Below are positions 1 to 9,210 of a stretch of 64,000 nt of DNA, in pieces. The stretch lies in contig JAUHXA010000015.1 of assembly GCA_030427245.1 (NCBI GenBank), positions 1 to 64,000 on the forward strand, given 5' to 3'. This stretch comes from Bacteroidia bacterium. Lineage in GTDB: Bacteria; Bacteroidota; Bacteroidia; Chitinophagales; UBA2359. The notes under the pieces were generated by a model. The model saw nothing but the letters and a program-made list of their open reading frames with translations. It made no database searches and was not told the origin of the DNA. The position numbers and the translations under genes are program-made. Within the stretch, counting starts at the first letter, position 1; each line of letters opens with the position of its first letter.

Positions 1-2
1 TT

Positions 3-329
3 ATCAATGGAAGTATATTCAAGGGAATTGTTATTGTATTAGTAGGTGTTTTGGTGATTGGTTTGGTAGACAATATTCTGCGCCCAATTTTGGTAGGGCG
101 TGACACCAAACTACCTGATTACCTAATTCTTGTATCAACTTTGGGAGGCATCACTTGGTTTGGGATTTCGGGCTTTGTGATTGGTCCTTGTATTGCAGCC
201 TTGTTTATTACCTGTTGGGATATTTTTGGGACGGAACAGCGGGAGGGGGTCGTTTCTGAACAAGAACTCATAGATGGAAAGAAGCAGGAAGCAGGAAGCA
301 GGAAGCAGGAAGCAGGAAGCAGGAAGTAG
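3..329 (+). CDS. AI-2E family transporter, C-terminal part (cut by window edge)
   Basis: Only the last ~108 residues are present and the frame is open to the left edge. They show a hydrophobic helix followed by NILRPILVGRDTKLPDYLI and then TLGGITWFGISGFVIGP, the signature of the last helices of the AI-2E/PerM (UPF0118) family of inner-membrane permeases, whose members are about 350 residues. After the final membrane helix comes a charged tail ending in a repetitive KQEAGSR peptide. That peptide is produced by reading a 7-bp tandem repeat through all three frames. The stop codon TAG at 327-329 lies inside the repeat and exists only because the repeat unit changes from GAAGCAG to GAAGTAG. The substrate cannot be told from this fragment. 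Confidence 0.85.
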   Translation: MNGSIFKGIVIVLVGVLVIGLVDNILRPILVGRDTKLPDYLILVSTLGGITWFGISGFVIGPCIAALFITCWDIFGTEQREGVVSEQELIDGKKQEAGSRKQEAGSRK

Positions 330-371
330 GAAGTAGGAAGTAGGAAGTAGGAAGTAGGAAGTAGGAAGTAG
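281..371. repeat. Heptanucleotide tandem repeat, 13 units, overlapping a gene end
   Basis: Six consecutive GAAGCAG units (281-322) are followed by seven GAAGTAG units (323-371) and one GAAGTAA. The first T-type unit supplies the stop codon of the upstream transporter gene. Because 7 is not a multiple of 3, gain or loss of a unit changes the reading frame at the C-terminus. Confidence 0.95.
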
Positions 372-426
372 GAAGTAAGGCATAAAACTTTGATAATCAA
401 AATTTAATTGCCGATAAAAAATTATT

Positions 427-617
427 TATTACTATTCAGCAAGCCTTGAGGTGACATCTTTTCAAAAATCAAAATTGGTTGATTATCAATAATATCTCAT
501 GAAAAGGTGTAATCTCAAGGCGACCGCATCAAGATTACACCTTTTTCTAAATAATTGACTTACAAGATGTTTGTTTCAAGGAAGAAAAAGATGTCACCTT
601 GATGCTGAATAGTAACA
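427..617. repeat. Nested inverted-repeat element (MITE-like or double hairpin)
   Basis: The ends carry a perfect 13-bp inverted repeat, TTACTATTCAGCA at 429-441 and its complement at 603-615. Inside are four related ~21-bp arms around 445-463, 501-521, 528-546 and 582-602. Arms 1 and 2 can pair with each other, as can arms 3 and 4. Arms 2 and 3 also share a perfect 14-bp inverted match (AAAAGGTGTAATCT). No coding capacity is seen. The gap 330-679 holds this element and nothing else recognisable. Confidence 0.7.
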
Positions 618-679
618 ATAAAAAAAGGGTTGGAAACTCAACAGTTCCCAACCCTTTCACATTTCAGATTATATTGACA

Positions 680-2023
680 TCAATTCAGTTTTGCAAACAC
701 TTGTTTGATTTCATACAAAGTACTTCGATTGACACTCACTTTTTTGGTGTGTAAATCTATCTGCACCTTTGCGCCATCACTTTTGGTCAAATAAACCGAC
801 CATTCATCTCTATGTGTTTCGGTGAAAGTAGCATGAACACCATTTCGCCCATTTTTCATCTCTCTCCATGTTTTGTTTCCTGTTTGTTCAAATCTACCTG
901 ATTCTCCTCCACTGTATTCTACATGATACACATTGTAGCCATTGACGATGAATTTGGCTTCGGCAACTGTGTATAAAGGATTTCGATTGAAGGTGATTTT
1001 TTTGGTGTGCAAATCCAATTGAAGTTTTGCACCATCGCTTTTGGTCAAATAAATAGACCATTCGTCTCTATGTGTTTCGGTAAAAGTAGCGTGTGCTTTG
1101 CGGCTACCTTTTTTGTATTCTATCCATTTTTTGCCGCCACTTTGCTCAAAACTGCCCAATTCAGAACCTTTATACGCCACATAGTTGGCACTGTATCCAT
1201 TGAGAACGAATTTGGCTTCTGTGATTTGGTACAAAGCACTTCGGTTGAGGCTCACTTTTTTGGTGTGCAAGTCCAGTTGAATTTTTGCACCATCACTTTT
1301 GGTCAAATAAACAGACCATTCATCTCGGTGTGATTCGGTAAAAGTAGCATGAGGGCTGCGGCTGCCTTTTTTGTATTCAATCCATTTATTACCCCCACTT
1401 TGCTCAAAACTGCCTGATTGAGAACCTGTATAAGCCACATAGTTCACGTTGTATCCTTTCACTGTACTCATTGAAGGACTTGGAGTTGGTGTAGGAACAG
1501 GTGTAGGCGTTCTTTTTCCTGCATAAACCTCTACTTCTGCCAATGATAGAGGAGCACCTGCTTGTCTGAAAATACGCACGTAGCGACCTCGTGCATTTTT
1601 GTTATGAACAATCGGATTTGCTTGCCCCACTTTGAAGTCTTCGTGATAAGCGTAATAATCACTTATTGGATGGGATTGCCAATCGGTTGCCATAATTGGG
1701 CTTTCAGATACCAAAATATAGATGTCCTTCAATCTATCCATACAACAATCCGTGCGGTTAAAAATTTTGATTGTTCCAATGTCATAAACTCCTCCCAAAT
1801 CTACCTCCCACCACTGGTTTCGGTCTCCCCTTGCAGTATGCGTGACTGAGCCTTTGCGATAGTCTCCACTGGTATTTCCATCTACCGCTCTTGAGGCAAG
1901 ACCGCCGTATCCTGTTGTAGATTGACGTACCGTTTTTCCTTTTGCGAGATTTTGAGCGAAAACATTGCTGTCTGAAAATAAGAAGCAAAACAAAGCGGCT
2001 AAAATGATTGTGAAGCGTTTCAT
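680..2023 (-). CDS. Secreted discoidin (F5/8 type C-like) protein with three internal repeats
   Basis: This 447-residue protein starts with a clear signal peptide (MKRFTIILAALFCFLF...FAQ, about residues 1-24). Residues ~25-168 look like a discoidin/fucolectin-type carbohydrate-binding domain: NLAKGKTVRQST near the start, AVDGN, WWEVDLGG, IGTIKIFNRTD, and a closing RYVRIF...LSLAEVEVY. A Pro/Thr linker (TPTPVPTPTPSPS) leads to three tandem copies of a ~84-residue module. Each module contains GSFEQSGG, W-E-KxG, HATFTE, RDEWSVYLTKSDGAK and LDLHTKKV. I do not recognise the module. No T9SS tail is visible. It probably binds glycans outside the cell or at the surface, which is an inference from the discoidin domain. 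It stands alone on the minus strand, 111 bp downstream of a glycosyltransferase gene. Confidence 0.8.
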   Translation of the reverse strand: MKRFTIILAALFCFLFSDSNVFAQNLAKGKTVRQSTTGYGGLASRAVDGNTSGDYRKGSVTHTARGDRNQWWEVDLGGVYDIGTIKIFNRTDCCMDRLKDIYILVSESPIMATDWQSHPISDYYAYHEDFKVGQANPIVHNKNARGRYVRIFRQAGAPLSLAEVEVYAGKRTPTPVPTPTPSPSMSTVKGYNVNYVAYTGSQSGSFEQSGGNKWIEYKKGSRSPHATFTESHRDEWSVYLTKSDGAKIQLDLHTKKVSLNRSALYQITEAKFVLNGYSANYVAYKGSELGSFEQSGGKKWIEYKKGSRKAHATFTETHRDEWSIYLTKSDGAKLQLDLHTKKITFNRNPLYTVAEAKFIVNGYNVYHVEYSGGESGRFEQTGNKTWREMKNGRNGVHATFTETHRDEWSVYLTKSDGAKVQIDLHTKKVSVNRSTLYEIKQVFAKLN

Positions 2024-2134
2024 ACGAAAAAATTTTGAAGTTGAAATAAGGTTTAAAGATTGGCTGAATATCTGTTTTCAGCCTTACAACCTCATTAGAC
2101 GACACTTCAATGACGCTTCCGACAAATTAGATTT

Positions 2135-3133
2135 TTATTTTTCAAAAAAGAATCCCTTCAATCCTTTCCTTTCCTCTTGCTTCAATAAGTGAACCTTAAA
2201 TAAACCCTTCAAAAAACCATAACCATAGCCCAGCAACTGAATAAAACTGGCTGGAATAGCTAAAAGGGCAATGATTGGATTTCGGGTTTTGAAGAGTGCT
2301 TCCAAAAATAGAAGCGATGCCAACAATCCCAAAGGCATCAAAAACCACTTGGAAACGGCTAAGAACAAGACAATCAAGGCAATTGTTCCTAAGAAAAAGA
2401 GGGAAGGAAAAATATACACGATTTTGAATTTGTCGGGATGCCATTTCATCAAGATGGTTCGCACGACTCCAAATTTATAGACCTGCTTCAAAAATTTGCC
2501 AAAGTCAATCCGTCTTTTGTGATACACAAAGGCTGTCGGAACAAAGCCGACTTTGAAGCCAGCATCCATGATTCGATAGCTCAAATCTGGGTCTTCTCCT
2601 GGGTGAATATCCGAAAATCCGCCTACGGTTTCATACACCTTTCGCTTGATGCCCATATTGAAGCTGCGGGGCTGAAATCGGTCTAAATTATTTTTTTTAC
2701 CTCTGATTCCTCCTGTTGTCAAAAAAGAGGTCATCGAATAATTGATGGCTTTTTGGGTAATGCTAAAAGAAGGGTGCGAATCGTCTGCTCCACCAAAAGC
2801 GTCCAAATCGTGAACTGCCAAGTGTGCTTCTAAGGCTTCAAAATATTGGGGCGGAATCAGACAGTCGGAGTCAAAAAAAAGCAGCCATTCACCTTTCGCT
2901 CTCGCCATTCCAAAGTTTCGGCTGTCTCCAGGCCCCGTATTTTCTTTGTAAAAATATTGAATAGGTAAGTCCTTCTCGTATCGCTTCAATACCGCTTTGC
3001 AGTCCTGTTGTGAGCCGTCCTCTACTATCAGCACTTCAAAATCTTTGCAGCTCTGTACCGCAAGGCTTTGAAGCAATTCATCGACTTCTTGCGGTCGATT
3101 GAAAACAGGAACGATGACAGTATATTTTTTCAT
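2135..3133 (-). CDS. Glycosyltransferase family 2
   Basis: The protein has 332 residues. The N-terminus has the GT-A fold pattern of GT2 enzymes: VIVPVFNRPQE at the first strand, VEDGS for nucleotide binding, FFDSD as the metal-binding DxD-type motif near residue 90, and PGEDPDLSYRI near residue 180 as the acceptor/base motif. The last third contains two or three hydrophobic segments (YIFPSLFFLGTIALIVLFL and following), so it is membrane anchored. The donor sugar cannot be predicted. It likely adds sugars to a lipid-linked or surface glycan. A Bacteroidota-type -7 box lies just upstream. Confidence 0.88.
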   Translation of the reverse strand: MKKYTVIVPVFNRPQEVDELLQSLAVQSCKDFEVLIVEDGSQQDCKAVLKRYEKDLPIQYFYKENTGPGDSRNFGMARAKGEWLLFFDSDCLIPPQYFEALEAHLAVHDLDAFGGADDSHPSFSITQKAINYSMTSFLTTGGIRGKKNNLDRFQPRSFNMGIKRKVYETVGGFSDIHPGEDPDLSYRIMDAGFKVGFVPTAFVYHKRRIDFGKFLKQVYKFGVVRTILMKWHPDKFKIVYIFPSLFFLGTIALIVLFLAVSKWFLMPLGLLASLLFLEALFKTRNPIIALLAIPASFIQLLGYGYGFLKGLFKVHLLKQEERKGLKGFFFEK

Positions 3134-3152
3134 GTAAATGGTTTAACGACAA

Positions 3153-3160
3153 CAAAAGTA
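3153..3160 (-). promoter_or_regulatory. Candidate -7 element (TACTTTTG) for the GT2 gene
   Basis: On the minus strand TACTTTTG matches the Bacteroidota -7 consensus TAnnTTTG and lies 20 bp before the ATG at 3133. No TTG is seen at the usual 19-20 bp spacing, so only half of the promoter is supported. Confidence 0.35.
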
Positions 3161-3491
3161 ATGCATTTTGATTGAAGTTAATAAAAAACCAACACATTGA
3201 AGGTATCGTAATCGGTTTGGTTTTTGCTGCAATATGAATAGTCATTGTGTGATTTTTTTTTATAGACTTCAAATCTCCTCTTTACCCATCTTTTTTGTAG
3301 CTAACAGTCTATAAAACACAATTTTATTTCAAACCACTTTTTATTATTCACTTTCCAAAATCGTCAAGCTTCTGCAAGGATTCCTACAAAACTTTCATTT
3401 AAGACGAATCTTATTTGTCATGTTCTCGTAAAAAAACACAACACCTCACTACACTTTTTACTCTCAAATTCAAAGACAAAAGTTAACACAA
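3161..3491. other. Divergent intergenic gap, nothing distinctive
   Basis: AT-rich spacer between the GT2 gene and the ARPP-1-like gene. I see no gene, repeat or strong hairpin. Confidence 0.5.
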
Positions 3492-4772
3492 ATGACTAAG
3501 TCCACCCTTATTCTGTTATTGACTTTTGTAGGTAATACAGTGTTTGCCCAATTCAATGCAGACGACTTGTATGTCGTTTCGCAAGATGTCGGAAAGCCTC
3601 TTATCTACAAACATTTACAACTGTTTCCTGTCTATGCAAATGGAGCTTTCCAAACAGCTAATCAGCATGTGGGTAGTTACCTCAGTTTACAAACAGCTCT
3701 CAAAGAAGAACAGGTAAGCATCAGCGAAATTGAAGTCCCAAAATCCCAGCAAGATTTTGATCCATTTTCGGATGCGATGTTTGTAACACAGGAAATCACT
3801 TCCTACGAAGAAGACCTAAGCATCAATCCCGCAAAATCTCGCCAAATCGAAAACAGCAATGCTGATTCAGAGACAGGTGATTCATTTAGCATTTTTGACG
3901 ACAGAATAATACATCCCGATGCCCGCAGAAACGATAACTTATTGACCTCCAAACTTTACATTACCAATCATTCACAAGATACTATTTTTGTGATGGCAGG
4001 CGAAGTATTGAAGGGAGGCAGACAGGATAGGGTGATTGCTCAGGATATGATTATCCCTCCGAGTAATAACAAAATGGAATTGCCTGTTTTTTGTGCCGAA
4101 AAAGACCGATGGTATTATCGCAGCAAAAGCGGCAAAGATTTTGACCAATATTTTGCGGTGAGCAGCCTAAAGGTGCGAAAAGCAGTTTCTGAATTAAGCG
4201 ACCAAGCAGCTGTTTGGGATGCAATTGCCGACATTCAACTAACCAACAATATAGACAGCCAAACAAAGGCTTACAGCGACTTGATGGCTTCGATGGGCTT
4301 CAATCAGGAACAGGAAGAATACATGGCGTATTTTACCAAAAGCCTCGAAGACAAAATGAGCGCAACAAAAGGTCAAAACAATGCAAATGAAAAGATAGTT
4401 GGTGTGATTGTGGCTACGGGCGGCAATATTATAGGCTGTGATATTTTTGCCACACACGATTTGTTTGTCCAACAGTATGAAGGTTTGTTGCACTCTTATA
4501 CTACGGATGCGATTACTTATGGTCAAAATCCAAATGTGGATAAAAATCGGTCGGTTTTTGGCATGAACAAAAAGAAGCTGAATAAATACTTGGAAGAAAC
4601 GCTAAAACCATCGGAGAAAGGTACAGTCGCAGTTGCTGGAAATGAAGATGCAATACATACTTCAAACAAAACAAATACATCGGCAGGAATGTCAGACAAA
4701 TCAACTGATGCTAAACCGATTACCTCCACAACAAATTTTGAACAAAAAGTACATTTTTCCAGTTTTGAGTAA
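3492..4772 (+). CDS. Exported ARPP-1 (DUF6569)-like domain protein
   Basis: The protein has 426 residues and a signal peptide (MTKSTLILLLTFVGNTVFAQ). The core, about residues 15-330, matches the pattern I associate with the ARPP-1/DUF6569 family: KPLIYKHLQLFPVYAN near the start, ITNHSQDTIFVMAGEVLKGGRQDRVIAQD in the middle, and PVFCAEKDRW just after. Near residue 315 is GVIVATGGNIIGCDIFATHDLF. The last ~70 residues are low-complexity Ser/Thr/Lys. The function of the family is unknown to me. The gene is followed by a strong hairpin terminator, so it appears monocistronic. Family assignment is from memory of motifs and moderately sure. Confidence 0.65.
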   Translation: MTKSTLILLLTFVGNTVFAQFNADDLYVVSQDVGKPLIYKHLQLFPVYANGAFQTANQHVGSYLSLQTALKEEQVSISEIEVPKSQQDFDPFSDAMFVTQEITSYEEDLSINPAKSRQIENSNADSETGDSFSIFDDRIIHPDARRNDNLLTSKLYITNHSQDTIFVMAGEVLKGGRQDRVIAQDMIIPPSNNKMELPVFCAEKDRWYYRSKSGKDFDQYFAVSSLKVRKAVSELSDQAAVWDAIADIQLTNNIDSQTKAYSDLMASMGFNQEQEEYMAYFTKSLEDKMSATKGQNNANEKIVGVIVATGGNIIGCDIFATHDLFVQQYEGLLHSYTTDAITYGQNPNVDKNRSVFGMNKKKLNKYLEETLKPSEKGTVAVAGNEDAIHTSNKTNTSAGMSDKSTDAKPITSTTNFEQKVHFSSFE

Positions 4773-4846
4773 ACTTTTGTCTACTTACTGGTGTTGAACA
4801 ATCATAAAATAAGCTGCTCTCAACAATATTATATTTTACTCCTATT

Positions 4847-4880
4847 AAGCGGAATCCAAGATTGGATTTCGCTTTTTTTT
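4847..4880 (+). terminator. Rho-independent terminator after the ARPP-1-like gene
   Basis: AAGCGGAATCCAA and TTGGATTTCGCTT form a 13-bp stem with one mismatch and a 2-nt loop, followed by a run of eight Ts. Confidence 0.85.
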
Positions 4881-4916
4881 GTTGGTTGTTTGAAAATTTG
4901 GCTGGTAAGAGGAAAA

Positions 4917-4998
4917 AGACTTTTGAAGTTTAGCGTTAAAAAATTGAAGGACTGTGAAATAAGCACTTCCCTTTCAAAAAGAAAAACTTCAAAAGTCT
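4917..4998. repeat. Small inverted-repeat element
   Basis: Perfect 15-bp inverted arms AGACTTTTGAAGTTT (4917-4931) and AAACTTCAAAAGTCT (4984-4998) enclose 52 bp. There is no coding capacity. Together with the terminator it fills the 361-bp gap 4773-5133. It may be a non-autonomous element or a structured RNA. Confidence 0.65.
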
Positions 4999-5133
4999 AA
5001 AATCAACCTTTTCTTCAAAGAACCTTTTTGTTTTGGGTACACCGTACTTCAATTTTACAAATAGCAAATCTTGTTTCTAAGTAAATATTTGGTTATATTG
5101 CAGCATCGGTCGGCAGATACAAAACTTTTACTT

Positions 5134-8100
5134 ATGAAATACCTCCTCTTTACTTTGCTATTATTAGCGAACCTCTCCCTATTTGCCCAACCCTCTCAGT
5201 TCTTCTTCGGCAAAGGGCAATTTCACCACATCAGTCCATCTTCTGATGGTTACTATTTTTTGGTAGGAGAGTCGGGTGGAAATATCTCATTGAAGAAAAT
5301 AGGTTATGATGCAGAGGTCTTTTGGGAACAGACCTATGATAGAACAGATAGCGGTAATCGAGAAGTAGGACATCGATTATTGGTATTAGAAAATGGTGAT
5401 ATACTTATTGTAGGAAAATCCCAAGTAGATACTTATTCTTACAATGCTTTGGTCATGCGTGTGAATAGTTTGGGGGAAGAAATTTGGAGAAAGCAGTTTT
5501 CCAATGTAAGTGCTTTTTACGATGCAGCTTCTTTTGATGAAGGATTTCTTTTGGTGGGTTCATACGGTTCATCATTTACTAAGGGAAAAATTGTTCGTAT
5601 AGATGAAAATGGAGGAACAGACTGGGTTAAGGATATTGAGCATTATAATGAGACTCATGTAAAACGCATCTTATCCTCTAATAATGGGAGCTATTATATC
5701 ATTGGACGCACCAATTATATTGGTTTTAACGGAATTTTCATTAGAAAAATCAATACAAATGGGGCTTCTATTTGGAGTATTTTAGAGGAAACAAATCACC
5801 AAGAAAGCTCTCCCTATTCTTCAAACAAACTTTACACAGAACCACTGGCGGCTCATATTGAAGTAGATGGCAGTATCTGGATTGCAGAAGCAGAAGGATA
5901 TAACGAGAATTTTGCCTTGATGCACTTTTCAAAAGAGGGGGAATTATTGGAGAAAAACATATACGGTGGATTGGATTATGAGGAATACCCTGCTTCTTTG
6001 ACTCCTCTATCTGATGAAGGTTGGCTGATAACAGGATTTGCAACAACAAATAATGCTACTATCAATAGGGTTGGTTTTGCAATGCGCTTATCTAATGATG
6101 AAACCGAAGTTTGGCGGCAATATTATCCCTTAAATGGAGTGAATAGTCGACTATATGGTGGAGTTGAAAGCTATGACTTAAACTTACTTTTGTATGGAAC
6201 AAGTGGCAACAGTTATGAAGAAAAGGCATGGTTGTTAAGGGCGGAATCTGATGGTAATGCTTTACCTACTAATATCAAAGGAACAGTAGTCGTGGACATA
6301 GGTGCTTCAAATTGTGAAATTGATTTTCAAGATTTGGCTCTTCAAAACTGGATCGTTATAGTAGAAAATAAGGCTGGCAAAAAACTGTTGAAGACAGATA
6401 TAGTTGGTGGTTTTGAATATGCTGCTGAATTAGATGACACCCTACAATTTACCCTCATTCCTCCTTCGCCCAAAGAGGCTTGGAATATCTGCGACAACCA
6501 TCAAATCATTGTTCCAAACATCGACACCCCCAATACCAAAATTGAATTTGTGGTACAACAAGTGGATGCCGATTGCCCGATTATGGAAGTTGGTTTGACA
6601 CAGCCAGATTTGGTGCGCTGCAAAACAAGCACCTTCTTTGCAACCGTCAAAAACAAGGGGAAAATTCATTCCAATTCGACGAGCCTTAGCATACATTTAG
6701 ATGATGATTTGACAGTTGAATCGGTATCTGTTCCTTACTCTTTGGAGGAAGAAACCCTGATGATGGAGATTCCCACTATCCCAAGTTTTTCAGAATATAC
6801 GATTGCCATTGAAGTGAGCTTAGCGTGTGATGTTCAGTTGGGAGCCATTCATCCCATCAAAGCAGAACTAAACACCATAAGTTGCGATTGGAGCGAACCC
6901 GCACCTTATTTTGAAGTAGTTGGAGAATGTAGAGGTGATGAAGTGGTTTTTGAAATGTGGAATACAGGAGGAAAAAAATCCAATACGCTTGTCAAATACC
7001 GTGTGATTGCGGATTATTTGGCTGCAATAAAAGAAACCCATATTAATCTTCTTCCAAATGGAGAAAAAACCATTTTATCATTTCCTGCTGATGGGCGAAC
7101 TTGGCGATTAGAATTGGAAAATCCAGGCACGGTTTTCCTAAACAAAAAAATAGTAGCTGTTGTGGAAGGTTGTGGCAAAGGCAACAATGGACTCTATACG
7201 GTGGGTTATGCAGATGCTTTTCCATTTTACGATGCTTCCCCAAATATTTCTACGGTTTATCCCACCAATTCAACAGGTCTTCCCAATAAAATTGCCTCCT
7301 TTGTTCGTGGATTGGGGGTTTACAATCACATTTCCGAATTGATGCCCGTTGAATACACTGCAAGGGTAGAAAACTCGCTCAATGAAGAGGTCAACGAAGT
7401 GAATTTCGTACTCAATTTTCATCCTTCAATGGATTTAAGCACCTTTGAGCTGTTGGCTGCTAATCAATCTGCCACCTTTAGACTGTTGGATAATAGCAGC
7501 ATCGAAATAACTCTATCTGAGCTTCAATTAAATTTGGGAGAATCAATTGCTTGTCGGTTTCGGGCAGAACCTTTACCCAACTTGCCTTCCAATGTCAATA
7601 TATATTATACTATGAAGGTTGAGGGTCAAGCGACCTTCAACCGACAACATACAATCTCTTTGAATTTAGCAAATTTATCCTATTTGGATGAAGAGCCACA
7701 GGAAACCGATGAATACAACAACTATTCTGATGAAATTTTGCTTTATGGAGGAAGTTATTCGGAGTGGGGCAATATAATGGCACTGTCTCAAGACGGAAAT
7801 GTATTTTTGGGGGGCTCTACAATGAGTTATGGTGATAGAACTTATAGCAGCAGTTTATTAATCAAAGTAGATTCGCTCGGGAAAACACTATGGTTGGAAG
7901 CCATTAATATTGAAGACAACCTTTTGACCACTATTGAAGGAATCAAACCTTTGGTAGATGGTGGCTGCATTATTGTAGGTGAATTTAGAGTGCCTTTTTC
8001 TACAAGCAACGCCTTAGAAAATTTTTCTATTTATATTGCAAGAATAGATGCTTCTGGTAAAATGATGTGGCATAAAAAAATCAGACCTACTGGTGAAGAC

Positions 8101-9120
8101 AAAGGGGCAAGAATGAATGGATTATTGAAAAGCGAAGATGGTAATTTCTTCATTTTTGGTCCTGCAATAGCACCGAACAGTAGCAATGAGAGTGATTTCT
8201 ACTTAAAGCTGGACGAGACAGGTGAAGTTTTATGGCAGAAGTTTCAAAATGACACAGGTTACAGCGCTTTCAAAGGAATTGCAAACTCTGACAATGGCTA
8301 TACACTGATTGGCGCATCTCCTTTTGTGGGTTCTAATTTTTCTATACGAAGAATCGACGAAGAAGGCAATGAAATATGGACAACCCTTCACTATAGTGAA
8401 AACTATTCTGTTGGAGGAATCGCTTCTACTCACGATGGTAACTATCTGATAGGCGGTACAACAGAAGTGAGTGGTGATTACGAGCCTACTTTTTTGAAAT
8501 GCTCAGCAGAAGGAGAATTTTTATGGGAAAAGAGGTTGGTAGTGGGGGAAAGGCATCGGGGGTGGGTCTATCAACTTATTCCAGCTCAAGACAATGGTTT
8601 TTTGATTGCAGGCAAACTGCCAACAAGTAGCAGTATTTCAAATCTTTCTAATCAAATGCTCTTGATGAAAATTGACGAAAATGCAAACTTGGAGTGGATG
8701 AAAGATTATGGCTCAGGAAATTCGGATACGGCAGAAGATGTACTGATTACTCCACAAGGCAAAATATTTTTATGGGGTCATAACAACTCTAAGCCTCCTG
8801 CTTATAATAAACAAGCTATGTTGGTCATCACCGACTTAGAAAGCAACCTACCTGTTGCCATAGAATACACTCCAAACACCACTTCCTTCAAAACTTTACT
8901 CTATCCCAATCCTACTCAATCTTCTACGCATGTCATTTTGTCTCCCAAACCGCTTCAATCTTTGAATTGGTCGTTGTACGATGTAAGTGGAAAAGTGGTG
9001 AAAAAAGGAAAGACTTCAACGGGATTGTTTGAGATTGAAGCAGAAGAATTGGAGAATGGAATGTATTTTTTGAAGTTTTTGGAGGGAGGTTATCCTTCAA
9101 TGAAATTGGTGGTGGAGTGA
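5134..9120 (+). CDS. Large T9SS-secreted protein with beta-propeller-like repeats and type A sorting domain
   Basis: I place the start at the ATG at 5134 because it begins a proper signal peptide (MKYLLFTLLLLANLSLFAQ). The in-frame extension back to 5071 has no such character. This gives 1328 residues. Residues ~20-400 and ~870-1230 carry ~45-residue repeats of the kind GGY-IVG-T...D-DI-L-K-D-G-W-YG, as in outer-surface WD/PQQ-like propeller proteins (for example FFIFGPA, LIGGTTEVSG, LIAGKLP). The middle (~430-860) is beta-rich, with DUF11-like stretches such as NVNFVLNFHP. The C-terminal ~75 residues are a Por-secretion-type T9SS tail: LYPNPTQSSTHVIL, then WSLYDVSGKVVKKG and ENGMYFLKF. The protein is probably exported through T9SS and anchored or released at the surface. 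Its ligand is unknown. Confidence 0.85.
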   Translation: MKYLLFTLLLLANLSLFAQPSQFFFGKGQFHHISPSSDGYYFLVGESGGNISLKKIGYDAEVFWEQTYDRTDSGNREVGHRLLVLENGDILIVGKSQVDTYSYNALVMRVNSLGEEIWRKQFSNVSAFYDAASFDEGFLLVGSYGSSFTKGKIVRIDENGGTDWVKDIEHYNETHVKRILSSNNGSYYIIGRTNYIGFNGIFIRKINTNGASIWSILEETNHQESSPYSSNKLYTEPLAAHIEVDGSIWIAEAEGYNENFALMHFSKEGELLEKNIYGGLDYEEYPASLTPLSDEGWLITGFATTNNATINRVGFAMRLSNDETEVWRQYYPLNGVNSRLYGGVESYDLNLLLYGTSGNSYEEKAWLLRAESDGNALPTNIKGTVVVDIGASNCEIDFQDLALQNWIVIVENKAGKKLLKTDIVGGFEYAAELDDTLQFTLIPPSPKEAWNICDNHQIIVPNIDTPNTKIEFVVQQVDADCPIMEVGLTQPDLVRCKTSTFFATVKNKGKIHSNSTSLSIHLDDDLTVESVSVPYSLEEETLMMEIPTIPSFSEYTIAIEVSLACDVQLGAIHPIKAELNTISCDWSEPAPYFEVVGECRGDEVVFEMWNTGGKKSNTLVKYRVIADYLAAIKETHINLLPNGEKTILSFPADGRTWRLELENPGTVFLNKKIVAVVEGCGKGNNGLYTVGYADAFPFYDASPNISTVYPTNSTGLPNKIASFVRGLGVYNHISELMPVEYTARVENSLNEEVNEVNFVLNFHPSMDLSTFELLAANQSATFRLLDNSSIEITLSELQLNLGESIACRFRAEPLPNLPSNVNIYYTMKVEGQATFNRQHTISLNLANLSYLDEEPQETDEYNNYSDEILLYGGSYSEWGNIMALSQDGNVFLGGSTMSYGDRTYSSSLLIKVDSLGKTLWLEAINIEDNLLTTIEGIKPLVDGGCIIVGEFRVPFSTSNALENFSIYIARIDASGKMMWHKKIRPTGEDKGARMNGLLKSEDGNFFIFGPAIAPNSSNESDFYLKLDETGEVLWQKFQNDTGYSAFKGIANSDNGYTLIGASPFVGSNFSIRRIDEEGNEIWTTLHYSENYSVGGIASTHDGNYLIGGTTEVSGDYEPTFLKCSAEGEFLWEKRLVVGERHRGWVYQLIPAQDNGFLIAGKLPTSSSISNLSNQMLLMKIDENANLEWMKDYGSGNSDTAEDVLITPQGKIFLWGHNNSKPPAYNKQAMLVITDLESNLPVAIEYTPNTTSFKTLLYPNPTQSSTHVILSPKPLQSLNWSLYDVSGKVVKKGKTSTGLFEIEAEELENGMYFLKFLEGGYPSMKLVVE

Positions 9121-9155
9121 TAACTTAGAAAGCAAAATGGTGATTCCTCTAATTG

Positions 9156-9190
9156 AAAAGAGCGAAAATCGGTTTGATTTTCGCTCTTTA
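9156..9190. terminator. Bidirectional terminator between convergent genes
   Basis: AAAGAGCGAAAATC and GATTTTCGCTCTTT form a perfect 14-bp stem with a 5-nt loop and A/T tracts on both sides. It serves the T9SS gene on plus and dnaB on minus. Confidence 0.85.
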
Positions 9191-9210
9191 TTTCTTCTTG
9201 TATTCAAGTA

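Noticed and set aside
4791-5000. 69-codon open frame on plus
   Set aside because: It runs through the terminator hairpin and the inverted-repeat element and has no protein-like features.
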